A DNA stretch of 64,000 bases from JBDTSW01 sp963799815 (GCA_963799815.1 CAWCYG010000004.1:186001-250000), one strand, 5' to 3'; positions 51,250-59,353 are shown, counted from the first letter of the stretch. Numbers and translations are program-made. Notes: generated by a model not told the origin, from the sequence alone.

Positions 51250-51489
51250 GTGATCGCAACCATCGTCGACACGCAGGCGCTCCTCGACACGGTCGTGGCC
51301 TCGGTCGTGGCGGGCCTCGGCGTGACGCTGATCTTTTCGATCGCGCTCTACGGCGTCGCCCGCTTCGGCGAGATGACCCGCGAGGGGCGGGGCGGCTCGG
51401 CGATGGCCTTCGGCGCCCTGGCGATCGCGGCGGCGATCGCCTTTGCGGCGGCGATCACCGTCGGGATCATCGTGATGACGAGCAAGTAG
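51250..51489 (+). CDS. Small membrane protein downstream of pit
   Basis: A 79-residue protein with two membrane helices: LLDTVVASVVAGLGVTLIFS (about 8-28, extending to IALYGV) and a very Ala/Ile-rich GALAIAAAIAFAAAITVGII. Between them is a short polar loop, RFGEMTREGRGGS. The GTG is 7 bases after the pit stop, so it is in the same transcript. Small proteins of this sort often follow pit in actinobacteria, by general impression. A stabilising or regulatory subunit is possible; the function is unknown. Confidence 0.7.
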   Translation: MIATIVDTQALLDTVVASVVAGLGVTLIFSIALYGVARFGEMTREGRGGSAMAFGALAIAAAIAFAAAITVGIIVMTSK

Positions 51490-51506
51490 GGGTGCAAACC
51501 CGCGCC

Positions 51507-51512
51507 TAAACT
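51507..51512 (+). promoter_or_regulatory. -10 element of the 51520 membrane gene (leaderless)
   Basis: TAAACT lies 7 bases before the ATG at 51520. No Shine-Dalgarno sequence is seen. Confidence 0.45.
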
Positions 51513-51519
51513 CCTCCCC

Positions 51520-51870
51520 ATGCGCACCCTCCGCAACATCGCGATCATCGCGCTCCTGGCGCTCGTTGTCGCGTTCGTTCCCGGGGGGGACAACGGCACA
51601 ACGGCCGTGCTTACGGCGCTCTCCCTTTGCTTTCTCGCCGTGCTGGCCGTCGCGGGGTACCAGATCTACCGCTCGCAGAAGCTCTCGATCATGGCGCTCA
51701 CCGATCGGCAGCGGGCGCTTCTGATCGGCGCCGTTGGCTTGCTCGTCCTTCTGATCGTAGGCGCCGATGAGATGCTCGAGACCGGGCTCGGCGCGGTGGT
51801 CTGGATCGGATGCGTGGCGGCCGCCGTGATCGCGGTTTGGCGCCTCTACATCGAGTCACAGACGTACTGA
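51520..51870 (+). CDS. Hypothetical membrane protein, four helices
   Basis: A 116-residue protein with four hydrophobic segments: IAIIALLALVVAFVPGG, TAVLTALSLCFLAVLAVAGY, LLIGAVGLLVLLIVGADEM and GLGAVVWIGCVAAAVIAVWR. A basic cytoplasmic loop, RSQKLSIMALTDRQR, lies between the second and third. I recognise no family motif. It has its own leaderless promoter and is followed at 54 bases by the TadE-like genes, so it may begin that operon or stand alone. Confidence 0.7.
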   Translation: MRTLRNIAIIALLALVVAFVPGGDNGTTAVLTALSLCFLAVLAVAGYQIYRSQKLSIMALTDRQRALLIGAVGLLVLLIVGADEMLETGLGAVVWIGCVAAAVIAVWRLYIESQTY

Positions 51871-51924
51871 TTTCGACACGCCCTGCGCCCCACGTGTGCG
51901 CCGTCGCAGCGGAAGCTGCTCATC

Positions 51925-52266
51925 ATGCGAGCGCGGAAGCAACAGGCAGGCCAGGCGGCGGTGGAGCTCGTCGCGATCCTTCCCGCGCTGCTCCTAGTGG
52001 TCCTCGTCTGCGTCCAGCTCGTGGTCGTCGGCTACGGGCTCTGGACCGCAGCCAACGCCTCGAGGGCGGGCGCTCGGGCGGCCCATGTGGGCGGCGACGC
52101 CCGTGCGGCTGCCCGTAGCGCGATCCCGACACCGCTGCGCTCGCACGCGCAGGTGCGGGACCGACGCGCGCTCGCGGTCTCGCTTCGCGTGCCGTGGCTC
52201 CTACCCGGGCAAGAGCGGATTCCCGTGCGTTCGCGGACAGCTCTCGATCCCGCCGCCGGGGGTTGA
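51925..52266 (+). CDS. TadE-like pilus assembly protein
   Basis: A 113-residue protein of the TadE/TadG (Flp pilus pseudopilin-like) type. It begins MRARKQQAGQAAVELVAILP and continues as one membrane helix (ALLLVVLVCVQLVVVGYGLW), followed by TAANASRAGARAAHVGGDA, the characteristic small-residue helix of TadE. The glutamate five residues after the glycine (GQAAVE) matches the pseudopilin processing motif. The C-terminal half is short. It lies directly before a second TadE-like gene and a TadG-like fusion. The secretion ATPase and TadB/C genes are not in the window. Confidence 0.82.
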   Translation: MRARKQQAGQAAVELVAILPALLLVVLVCVQLVVVGYGLWTAANASRAGARAAHVGGDARAAARSAIPTPLRSHAQVRDRRALAVSLRVPWLLPGQERIPVRSRTALDPAAGG

Positions 52267-52268
52267 TC

Positions 52269-52634
52269 GTGCCCGTGGCGACGCCTGGGGTTGCGAGCTT
52301 CCGCCGGGAGGATGGGCAGGCTTCGGTCGAGCTCCTCGCTGGAGTACCAGCCCTGTTGCTCGCTGGCGGGATCGCGCTCCAGCTGCTTGTCGTGGGGTAC
52401 TCGAGCAGCCTCGCCGACGGCGCGGTGGAGGCGGGCGCCCTCGCCGTGGCGGCGGGGCGAGACCCGGTCGCTGCCGTTGAGGCCGCGCTGCCCGGCTGGG
52501 CGACGGGCAGGATCGAAACAGAGGTGGATGGCGGCAGCCTCGAGGTGCGGCTGCGCCCGCCATCCCTATCGGATGGCCTCTCGCGAGTACTGGAAGTGGA
52601 CGCCAGCGCATGGGTCCGAGCGCCCGCATCTTGA
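52269..52634 (+). CDS. Second TadE-like pilus assembly protein
   Basis: A 121-residue TadE-like protein. After a short leader, REDGQASVELLAGVPALLLA contains the GQASVE motif and the start of the single membrane helix, which continues GGIALQLLVVGYSSSLADGA. A small extracytoplasmic domain follows (WATGRIETEVDGGSLEVRLR). It resembles its upstream neighbour in the first 60 residues, so the two probably arose by duplication. The GTG at 52269 is 2 bases after the previous stop. Its last 25 bases overlap the start of the large fusion gene. Confidence 0.78.
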   Translation: MPVATPGVASFRREDGQASVELLAGVPALLLAGGIALQLLVVGYSSSLADGAVEAGALAVAAGRDPVAAVEAALPGWATGRIETEVDGGSLEVRLRPPSLSDGLSRVLEVDASAWVRAPAS

Positions 52635-54556
52635 TCACGACCAAGCTCGGCGCAGCAACCGATGGCCTGGCATCGGCCGCGGCACTCGCGGTCGCGATTG
52701 CCTCCGCGGGAGGAGATGGACGGGCCGACGGGGGTGAGGCGCCCGGTGTCGTGCTGGTCGAAGTCGGTGGCACCGCACGCCGGCGACCAACACTGCTTTC
52801 CTCGAGCGCGGCCCGTGGACTCGAGACGCGCTTGCGCGCCGCGGGGTTCGAGCGCTCAGCAGCTCGCGGGCGAGTTTGCTGGGCCGGTCTGGCGAACGAG
52901 GAGGGATGGTGCGAGCGCCTGCGGGGGCTCGCCCTCACCGCGCCCGACTGCGTCGTCGTTGCCTACATGGCGCCCGCGGAGTGGCGTCAGGCGCTCGACG
53001 ACGCTGACCTCGCGCCGGACGGTGCCATGATCCGCGCCGACGCGCGTGCCCACCGCCCTTTGCTCGCGCTGTGCGTCGCCGAGCTGCGCGAGCGGGACAT
53101 TGGGGCCAGGGTGGCGACGCGCCCGCTGGGCCTGGTCGGCGCCCGTCGTGCCCTCGCGGGACTCGATCCCGGCGGGCTTGCCGCCGCCCGGATGGCGCGG
53201 GCCGCTCAGGCACTGGTACCCACGAGATGGGGTCATCCGCCTTCGGTCACAAGGTCTGCGCGGCAAGGGCGGACGGCCGAGGCGGGACAGGCCCTACCGC
53301 TCGTCGTCGGGGCGGCCTTCATCGTCGTCCTGGTCGCGCTCGCTCTGGCGGCGATCGGCGGAGCCGTCACCGGCGTGGCTCGCTCGCAACGCACGGCCGA
53401 CCTGGTCGCGCTCTCGGCCGCCCGCGCACTGCGTGACGACCTCCCGCGACTCACGGCCCCGCGACAGCTTCCCAGCGGCTTGCCGAACCCCGCGCACCTC
53501 TCAAAGCCCGAATACCTGGCGCGCGCCCGGGCCGCGGGTCGCCAGGCCGCGGAGCACAACTCGGTCCCACCGGTACGAGTCGAGATCTCCTTTCCGGACT
53601 CTGCGTCTCCGGTCCCGGTTCGCGCGCACGTGCTGTTCCGGGCGGAGCGGCGCCTCGAGGCCGAGGCCCAGGCCACACCGCCGGCCGGTGGGGATGCTGG
53701 GCCGGCATCCGCGTCGGGCAGCGGCTACGACGGGCCGCTGGAGTATCGCCAGGGCGAGCCCATGCGCCCCGACGTCGCCAGTGCATTCGATCGCTTGGCG
53801 GCGGAGGCAAGCCGTGACGGCGTCGCGCTGGTGGTCACCTCTGGGTATCGCTCAGACGCCGAGCAGGCGAGGTTGTTCGCGGCCAACCCAGATCCCCGCT
53901 GGGTGGCGCCGCCGGGAACATCGTTGCACCGCTGCGGTACGGAGCTCGATCTCGGGCCCGCTTCCGCGTACGCATGGCTCGGCGCCACCGCCCCGCGTTT
54001 CGGGTTCGTCAAGCGGTACGCGTGGGAGCCCTGGCATTTTGGCTACTCGCGTGGTCCGGCTCCGTGCTCAGCTGCCCCTTCGGCGGGTCGCGGCTCCAGC
54101 TCAGATCGCTCGGCACCGTCGACGGTTCCGGCCTTCGTGCCGACTCGCTTCCGCTCGGCGATCGTCCGAGCGGGATCGCGCTGGGGCGTTTCGACCGCCC
54201 TACTGGCGGCACAGCTGCAGGCCGAGTCCGGCTTCGACCCGGGCGCGGTATCGCCCGCCGGCGCCCAGGGAATCGCCCAGTTCATGCCCGCGACGGCCGC
54301 CGCCTCAGGGCTCGGCGATCCCTTCGATCCCGTCGCGGCGATCGACGTGCAGGCTCGTCTCATGGCTGACCTGCTCTCCCAGTTCGGTTCGCCCTCGCTC
54401 GCCCTCGCCGCCTACAACGCTGGCCCGGGTGCGGTCGCTGCCTGCGACTGCGTCCCGCCATACCCGGAGACACAGGCATACGTCGCGCGCATCCTGGCCC
54501 TGATGGATGGGGCGGGGGAGGTGGTGGACGAGTTGGAGGTGCGGCTGGTGAGATGA
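52610..54556 (+). CDS. TadG-like / VanY-type M15 peptidase / lytic transglycosylase fusion protein
   Basis: A 648-residue protein with four parts. Residues 1-205 form a degenerate ParA/MinD-like domain (RILITTKLGAATDGLASAAA at the P-loop place, VVLVEVGG and CVVVAYMAPAEW), but without a P-loop GK(T/S). Residues about 222-280 are TadG-like: EAGQALPLVVGAAFIVVLVA, one membrane helix, then RSQRTADLVALSAARAL. Residues about 385-480 are an intact M15/VanY D,D-carboxypeptidase: SGYRSDAEQAR (411), TSLHRCGTELDLG (His440, Asp447) and WEPWHFGY (Glu473, His476). Residues about 510-635 are a lytic transglycosylase: LQAESGFDPGAVSPAGAQGI with Glu539 and AYNAGPGAV. It probably opens peptidoglycan for a Tad-like apparatus. 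Confidence 0.85.
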   Translation: MGPSARILITTKLGAATDGLASAAALAVAIASAGGDGRADGGEAPGVVLVEVGGTARRRPTLLSSSAARGLETRLRAAGFERSAARGRVCWAGLANEEGWCERLRGLALTAPDCVVVAYMAPAEWRQALDDADLAPDGAMIRADARAHRPLLALCVAELRERDIGARVATRPLGLVGARRALAGLDPGGLAAARMARAAQALVPTRWGHPPSVTRSARQGRTAEAGQALPLVVGAAFIVVLVALALAAIGGAVTGVARSQRTADLVALSAARALRDDLPRLTAPRQLPSGLPNPAHLSKPEYLARARAAGRQAAEHNSVPPVRVEISFPDSASPVPVRAHVLFRAERRLEAEAQATPPAGGDAGPASASGSGYDGPLEYRQGEPMRPDVASAFDRLAAEASRDGVALVVTSGYRSDAEQARLFAANPDPRWVAPPGTSLHRCGTELDLGPASAYAWLGATAPRFGFVKRYAWEPWHFGYSRGPAPCSAAPSAGRGSSSDRSAPSTVPAFVPTRFRSAIVRAGSRWGVSTALLAAQLQAESGFDPGAVSPAGAQGIAQFMPATAAASGLGDPFDPVAAIDVQARLMADLLSQFGSPSLALAAYNAGPGAVAACDCVPPYPETQAYVARILALMDGAGEVVDELEVRLVR

Positions 54557-54616
54557 GGGGTGACGGGGCCGAGTGTGGAACCGAAACCGGACTTGACTGC
54601 AGATATGGTGGTCAAC

Positions 54617-54635
54617 CCCGCGCTCGATGCGCGGG
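54617..54635 (+). terminator. Hairpin after the Tad-like operon
   Basis: CCCGCGC-TCGAT-GCGCGGG is a perfect 7-bp stem with a 5-base loop, 60 bases after the fusion gene. No T run follows. The -10 of the MaoC gene lies 6 bases after it. Confidence 0.45.
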
Positions 54636-54640
54636 AGAGC

Positions 54641-54646
54641 TAGCCT
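54641..54646 (+). promoter_or_regulatory. -10 element of the MaoC gene
   Basis: TAGCCT lies 8 bases before the ATG at 54655. It favours this start over in-frame codons upstream to 54553. No Shine-Dalgarno is present. Confidence 0.45.
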
Positions 54647-54654
54647 CCCGCGCC

Positions 54655-55128
54655 ATGGCGCCCATCGAGGTTCAGAGCATGCCCGAGCTGCGCGAGCTGA
54701 TCGGCCAGGAGCTCGGCCCCACGGACTGGATAACGGTCACGCAGGAGGACATCGACAAGTTCGCGGAGGTCTCGCGGGACGACCAGTGGATCCATGTGGA
54801 CACCGAGCGGGCGAAGAGCGAAAGCCCGTTCGGCAAGACGATCGCGCATGGCAACCTCACGCTCTCGCTCACCGATGCCTTCCGCTCGCAGCTCATCACT
54901 CAGGACGGCGTGGCCATGGGCATCAACTACGGCTTCGAGAAGATCCGCTTTCCTGCGCCTGTGCCCGTTGACTCGCGGGTGCGAGCCCGCGCCGAGCTGA
55001 TCTCCGTCGACGAGCTCGACGATGGTTGGTGGCACGTGGTCACGCGCTTCACCATCGAGGCGGAGGGTCAGGCCAAGCCCTGCTGCGTCGCCGACTCGGT
55101 CGGCCGCGTGCTGGTCGCCGGCTCCTGA
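54655..55128 (+). CDS. MaoC-family (R)-specific enoyl-CoA hydratase-like protein
   Basis: A 157-residue single-hotdog hydratase-like protein of the MaoC/NodN group. WITVTQEDIDKFAEVSRDDQ and WIHVDTERAKSESPFGKTIA give the hydratase-2 motif with Asp and, in AHGNLTLSL, the His. FEKIRFPAPVPVDSRVRARA and the final strands complete the fold. It probably hydrates short or medium trans-2-enoyl-CoA. The ATG at 54655 follows TAGCCT by 8 bases. It converges on the cupredoxin gene with 9 bases between stops. An enoyl-CoA hydratase gene lies next but one. Confidence 0.87.
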   Translation: MAPIEVQSMPELRELIGQELGPTDWITVTQEDIDKFAEVSRDDQWIHVDTERAKSESPFGKTIAHGNLTLSLTDAFRSQLITQDGVAMGINYGFEKIRFPAPVPVDSRVRARAELISVDELDDGWWHVVTRFTIEAEGQAKPCCVADSVGRVLVAGS

Positions 55129-55137
55129 CGCCTGCCG

Positions 55138-55560
55138 CTATTCGACGGTGAGGGTGCCCTCCATGCCGCCTTCGCGGTGGCCCGAGACACTGCAGTAGTA
55201 GGTGTAGTCGCCGGCTTCGAGGTCGGCCTCGAGCGTGCTCGAGTCGCCGTCCGAGATCAGGTCGGTGCAGCCCACCTCGCTGCCGTCGGACTCGATGCAG
55301 AAGTCGTGCGCGAGCGAGGCCGGGTTGGTGAACTCGAAGGAGGCGGAGCCAGCCGGAGCGCTCAGCGACGTCTCCTCGAAGGCCAGGCTGCCATCCGGGG
55401 CCGCAGAGACCGTCACTCCACCACCGCTCGCGCCGCCGGAGTCCTCCTCGGTCGTCTCCTCCGCGCTCGTATCCCCTGACTCCTCGTCGTCTCCGCCACA
55501 CGCCGCGAGGGCGAACGGCACCAGGGCGAGCACGGAGAGCACCAGCAAGAGCTTCTTCAT
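55138..55560 (-). CDS. Cupredoxin-like lipoprotein
   Basis: A 140-residue exported lipoprotein. The signal peptide MKKLLLVLSVLALVPFALAA ends at a lipobox before Cys21 (LAAC). An acidic Gly/Ser linker follows. The blue-copper domain has an N-terminal strand (GSLAFEETSLSAPAGSASFE), the first His in LAHDFC and the C-terminal ligand loop YYCSVSGHREGGMEGTLTVE with Cys, His and Met. So all four type-1 copper ligands are visible. It should carry electrons at the outer membrane face. ATG 55560 lies 7 bases after the -10 TAGACT, whose TAG is the stop codon of the upstream hydratase gene. Confidence 0.9.
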   Translation of the reverse strand: MKKLLLVLSVLALVPFALAACGGDDEESGDTSAEETTEEDSGGASGGGVTVSAAPDGSLAFEETSLSAPAGSASFEFTNPASLAHDFCIESDGSEVGCTDLISDGDSSTLEADLEAGDYTYYCSVSGHREGGMEGTLTVE

Positions 55561-55567
55561 GGTTCGG

Positions 55568-55573
55568 AGTCTA
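55568..55573 (-). promoter_or_regulatory. -10 element of the cupredoxin gene, overlapping the hydratase stop codon
   Basis: Read on the - strand this is TAGACT, 7 bases before the ATG at 55560. Its TAG (55573-55571) is the stop codon of the enoyl-CoA hydratase. No Shine-Dalgarno is present. Confidence 0.5.
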
Positions 55574-56395
55574 ACGCCCGGAAAAGGTCGCCTCGCGCCG
55601 CTCGAAGAAGGCGGTGACGCCTTCGCGCAGGTCCTCCGTTGCCATCGAATCGGCGATGCCATGGCGCTCCAGCTGCAGGTGGTCGGCGAGCGAGTTGTCC
55701 ATGCTGGAAGCGACGAGCTGCTTGCACATCCGCACGTAGTGAGGGGCCTTGGAGGCCAGCTTCTCGGCCTTCGCACGGGCGCGATCCATGAGGTCCTCCG
55801 GCGCCACCACCTCGGCCACGATCCGCTCCTCGAGTGCCTCGGAGGCGCTCAGAAGCGGGTCGTTCAGGAGGAGCTCGACGGCGCGCGCCGGCCCGAGCAT
55901 CCGCGGCAGGAAGTAGGTCATGCCCCCGTCCGGCGACGCGCCGATTCGTCCGTACGCGCAGACGAAACTCGCCTCTTCGGAGGCGATGCGCGTGTCGCAC
56001 ATGAGCGCGAGCGAGAACCCAGCGCCCGCGGCGACGCCGTTGATGGCTCCTACGACGGGGTAGGGGATGCGCCGGAAATCGACGATCGCCTGATGCAGGT
56101 AGTCGGCCCCGCGCCGCACTTCAGAGGGCAGGTCGTGATCGTCGGACTCCACGCCCTGCTTGAACCAGTTCACATCGCCGCCCGCTGAAAACGCCTTGCC
56201 GGCCCCCGTCACGATCAGCGCTCGCAGTGGGGCGCGGTCGGCCAGCCACCCGGACGCGACGACGAGCTCCCCGATCATCTCCGGGCTCATCGCGTTAAAG
56301 GTGTCGGGTCGATCCAGCGTCAGGGTCCCGATCTCCCCCTCGAGCTCGAGCCGCATGGTGGTGAGCTCGGGTGGAGGGACGTTCTTCTCGGTCAT
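55571..56395 (-). CDS. Enoyl-CoA hydratase/isomerase (PaaG-like)
   Basis: A 274-residue crotonase. LTLDRPDTFNAMSPEMIGEL, ALIVTGAGKAFSAGGDVNWF and the oxyanion block AINGVAAGAGFSLALMCDTR are clear. In the catalytic segment YGRIGASPDGGMTYFLPRML the second Glu position is occupied by Asp, as in PaaG-like isomerases, so isomerisation may be favoured over hydration. A C-terminal helix contains EDLREGVTAFFERREATF. The ATG at 56395 is chosen because the upstream extension of the frame is antisense to uvrC. AAGGAG lies 10 bases upstream. The next gene is a cupredoxin. Confidence 0.9.
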   Translation of the reverse strand: MTEKNVPPPELTTMRLELEGEIGTLTLDRPDTFNAMSPEMIGELVVASGWLADRAPLRALIVTGAGKAFSAGGDVNWFKQGVESDDHDLPSEVRRGADYLHQAIVDFRRIPYPVVGAINGVAAGAGFSLALMCDTRIASEEASFVCAYGRIGASPDGGMTYFLPRMLGPARAVELLLNDPLLSASEALEERIVAEVVAPEDLMDRARAKAEKLASKAPHYVRMCKQLVASSMDNSLADHLQLERHGIADSMATEDLREGVTAFFERREATFSGR

Positions 56396-56442
56396 TGCGC
56401 AAGGGCTCCTTAAGGCTCGCCGGTACCAGCGGGCGCGGAGCC

Positions 56443-56448
56443 TAACCT
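56443..56448 (+). promoter_or_regulatory. -10 element of uvrC (leaderless)
   Basis: TAACCT lies 7 bases before the ATG at 56456. It supports that start over the TTG at 56450. Confidence 0.5.
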
Positions 56449-56455
56449 CTTGAGC

Positions 56456-58369
56456 ATGTCCGCCATGGACCCCAGTACCGGCGGGGGCGAGGCCGAGGCG
56501 GTGCAGCAGCCGAGTCTGAGGCAGCAGCGCCGCGAGCTGCCCGATCAGCCAGGCGTGTACCTGTTCGAGGACGCGGATGGAGCTGTGCTTTACGTGGGGA
56601 AAGCGACCTCGATCAGAAAGCGCGTCGCCGGCCACTTCTCGGGCAAGTCGGCCATCCGCAGCTTCACCGACCTCGTCGCCTCCATCGACTTCCTGGTCAC
56701 CGAGACGGAGGCCGAGGCCCTGCTGGCCGAGCAACAGTTCATCAAGCGCCACCGGCCCAGGTTCAACATCCGGCTGCGCGACGACAAGTCCTACCCGTAC
56801 ATCGGCATCAGCGTCGATGAGGAGTTCCCCCGCGTCTACTTCACACGCGAGCGCCACCGCTCCGGGCGTCTCTACTTCGGCCCCTACTCAAACGCCAAAC
56901 GCACGCGCGAGACCCTGGACCTGCTCGGCAAGCTCTTTCAGTACCGCACGTGCGAGGGCCCCGAGCCCGGCAGGCGCTCGGGCGTGCCCTGCCTCGATTA
57001 CTTCATCAAGCGCTGCCAGGCGCCGTGCGTGGGCTACATCGGACGGGAGGAGTACCGCCGCAACATCGAGGCGATCGCCGGGTTCCTCTCCGGCCGTTAC
57101 CGCGACGTGGAGCGCGACCTCGAGCGCAAGATGGCCGAGGCCGCCGCCGAGGAAGCCTTCGAGCGGGCAGCGAGCTACCGCGACCGGTTGGAAGCGGTGC
57201 GCTCGCTGATGCAGCGGCGCTCGATCGCATCCGACTCACACGAGAGCGCCGACCTGATCGGCGTCGCCGTCGAGGGCGGCAACGCGAACGCCCAGGTCTT
57301 CCAGGTCCGCGACGGCATCCTCGCCGAGCGCCACGGCTTCTACCTCTCGAACGAGGGCGAGCGCGACGAGCCTGAGGTGGCCGAGGAGTTCCTCGCTCAG
57401 TACTACTCGGCGGCTCCCTCGGTGCCTGGGTTGATCGTCGTGGGAGAGGCGCTGCGCGGACGGACCGAGCTTCTCGCCGAGGCGCTCTCGGCCCAGCGTG
57501 GGGGGTCGGTGGAGGTCCGGGTCGCCGAGCGGGGCGACAAGCGGCGCCTTCGCGACCTGGCCGAGCGCAACGCGCGCCTGGCGCTCGCGCAGGACCGCCT
57601 GCGACAGGAGCGCCGCCGCCAGCAGCGGGTCGACGCGCTCTCCTCGCTCCAGGACGTCTTGAGCCTCGACCGCCTTCCCGTGCGCATCGAGGGGTTCGAC
57701 GTTTCGAACATCGGTGGCGAGCACACTGTCGCCTCCATGGTCGTCTTCGAAGGGGGCGCACCCAGGAAGTCCGACTACCGCCGCTTCCGGATCCGCGGCG
57801 ACCGCTCGGACGGCCCGGACGACTTCTCGTCGATCGAGGAGGTTTTGAGTCGCCGGCTCGCGCGTCATACGGAGCAGGCGGATCTCTCCCCTCACGACTC
57901 CCAGCGCGACGACAGCTTCGCCGCCCTGCCCGACCTGATCGTGATCGACGGCGGCAAGGGCCAGCTCTCGGCCGGAATGCGAGCGCTGGCACCGCTGGCG
58001 GAAGCCGGGATGGACGAGGTTGCCGTGATTGGGCTCGCGAAGCGGGAGGAGGAGGTCTTCGTACCCGGACGCTCGACGCCGATGCAAATCGAGCGCGACT
58101 CGGAGGCCCTGCGGCTGCTGCAGCGCGTTCGCGACGAGGCGCATCGCTTTGCGATCACGCACCACCGCGGGCGTCGCGACCAGGCGATGAGGGGCTCCCT
58201 CTTGGATGAGCTGCGGGGCGTCGGGCCCGTTCGCAAGCGAGCCCTGCTGAACCACTTCGGCTCCCCGGAGCGGCTGGTCGACGCGAGCCGGGAGGAGCTG
58301 GAGGCGGTGCCCGGGATCCCCGGCAAGCTGGCACGAGATATTCACAGACAGCTGAACAAGACGGGATAG
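56456..58369 (+). CDS. uvrC: Excinuclease ABC subunit C
   Basis: UvrC makes both incisions in nucleotide-excision repair after UvrAB find damage. The 637-residue protein has an N-terminal GIY-YIG nuclease (PGVYLFEDADGAVLYVGKAT, then SIRKRVAGHF), which cuts 3' of the lesion. A Cys-containing region around 160-200 (GVPCLDYFIKRCQAPCVGYI) and a UVR motif follow. The RNase H-like domain, which cuts 5', has IEGFDVSNIGGEHTVASMVV, LIVIDGGKGQLSAGMRAL and VAVIGLAKREEEVFVPG. Two helix-hairpin-helix motifs end it. It heads the order uvrC-rapZ, but yvcK and whiA, usual in actinobacteria, do not follow. Confidence 0.96.
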   Translation: MSAMDPSTGGGEAEAVQQPSLRQQRRELPDQPGVYLFEDADGAVLYVGKATSIRKRVAGHFSGKSAIRSFTDLVASIDFLVTETEAEALLAEQQFIKRHRPRFNIRLRDDKSYPYIGISVDEEFPRVYFTRERHRSGRLYFGPYSNAKRTRETLDLLGKLFQYRTCEGPEPGRRSGVPCLDYFIKRCQAPCVGYIGREEYRRNIEAIAGFLSGRYRDVERDLERKMAEAAAEEAFERAASYRDRLEAVRSLMQRRSIASDSHESADLIGVAVEGGNANAQVFQVRDGILAERHGFYLSNEGERDEPEVAEEFLAQYYSAAPSVPGLIVVGEALRGRTELLAEALSAQRGGSVEVRVAERGDKRRLRDLAERNARLALAQDRLRQERRRQQRVDALSSLQDVLSLDRLPVRIEGFDVSNIGGEHTVASMVVFEGGAPRKSDYRRFRIRGDRSDGPDDFSSIEEVLSRRLARHTEQADLSPHDSQRDDSFAALPDLIVIDGGKGQLSAGMRALAPLAEAGMDEVAVIGLAKREEEVFVPGRSTPMQIERDSEALRLLQRVRDEAHRFAITHHRGRRDQAMRGSLLDELRGVGPVRKRALLNHFGSPERLVDASREELEAVPGIPGKLARDIHRQLNKTG

Positions 58370-58384
58370 TCAGCGGGGGTAGAC

Positions 58385-59317
58385 ATGAGCGCGAGTCCAG
58401 ATGAGCTGAAGCAGGCCCCCCACGTGGCCGATGGCGACGGGGCCGTCCCCAGGCACGTGGACCTCGTCGTGATCACCGGCTACTCCGGCGCCGGCAAGTC
58501 GGAGGCGATCGCAGCGTTCGAGGACGGTGGCTACTTCTGCGTCGACAACCTGCCACCGCGGATGATCGGCGCGCTGGGCGAGCTCTTCCGGCACGAGGGC
58601 AGCGGGGTCCGGCGCGCCGCGGTCGTCTCGGATGTGCGTGGGGGCGAGTACTTCCAGGAGCTGGAGGCCGTCCTCGAAGAACTCGAGTCCGGGGGCTTGG
58701 AGCCGCGCGTCCTGTTCTTGGAGGCGAGCGAGGAGGTGCTGCTCGACCGCTTCAAGGAGACGCGCCGCCGGCATCCGCTGGCTCCCGACGGCCGCGTCGT
58801 CGACGGGGTGCTGGCAGAACGCGAGATCCTGGCGCCGCTGCGCGAGCGCGCCGACCTCGTGATGGAGACCTCGAGCCTCACCGGAGCGATGCTCCGCCGC
58901 AGGATCGCGACCGAGATGCTGGGTCCCCGCGGCCCTGCGCAGCTCGCGCTCACGATCCTTACCTTCGGGTTCAAGAACGGGCCGCCGCGCGACGCCGACC
59001 TCATGTTCGACGTGCGCTTCCTGCCCAACCCTCACTACAGGGAGGACCTGCGCCCCCTCACGGGCCGCGACCCTGCGGTGGTCGCGCATGTCGAGGCCGG
59101 CGAGCTCGCGAGCGAGTTCTACTCGCGCCTGCTGCCGCTCCTCGACTTCCTCCTGCCCGCGTACGTGGCAGAGGGCAAGACTCACCTCACGATCGCGATC
59201 GGCTGTACCGGCGGGCGCCACCGGTCGATCACGATCGCTGACCGCATCGCCCAGCATCTCTTCGGCCGCGAGGACCTGGTTCTGCGCGTGGTGAACCGCG
59301 ACGTCGAGCTCGACTGA
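58385..59317 (+). CDS. rapZ: RapZ/YvcJ-type nucleotide-binding protein
   Basis: A 310-residue P-loop protein of the RapZ family. Walker A is VVITGYSGAGKSEAIAAFED. CVDNLPPRMIGALGEL and VVSDVRGGEYF follow. The C-terminal domain has FGFKNGPPRDADLMFDVRFL, PNPHYREDLRPLTGRD and IAIGCTGGRHRSITIADRI, the conserved substrate or RNA-binding site. In E. coli RapZ controls glmS mRNA through small RNAs and GlcN6P; in actinobacteria it belongs to the uvrC-rapZ-yvcK-whiA group, where it is essential or linked to growth control. The ATG is 15 bases after uvrC. Confidence 0.94.
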   Translation: MSASPDELKQAPHVADGDGAVPRHVDLVVITGYSGAGKSEAIAAFEDGGYFCVDNLPPRMIGALGELFRHEGSGVRRAAVVSDVRGGEYFQELEAVLEELESGGLEPRVLFLEASEEVLLDRFKETRRRHPLAPDGRVVDGVLAEREILAPLRERADLVMETSSLTGAMLRRRIATEMLGPRGPAQLALTILTFGFKNGPPRDADLMFDVRFLPNPHYREDLRPLTGRDPAVVAHVEAGELASEFYSRLLPLLDFLLPAYVAEGKTHLTIAIGCTGGRHRSITIADRIAQHLFGREDLVLRVVNRDVELD

Positions 59318-59341
59318 GCGTTCTACCGCGAGCCTTCTCCC

Positions 59342-59347
59342 TACCCT
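59342..59347 (+). promoter_or_regulatory. -10 element of the ABC transporter operon (leaderless)
   Basis: TACCCT lies 6 bases before the ATG at 59354. No Shine-Dalgarno is present. Confidence 0.45.
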
Positions 59348-59353
59348 GAGCGC

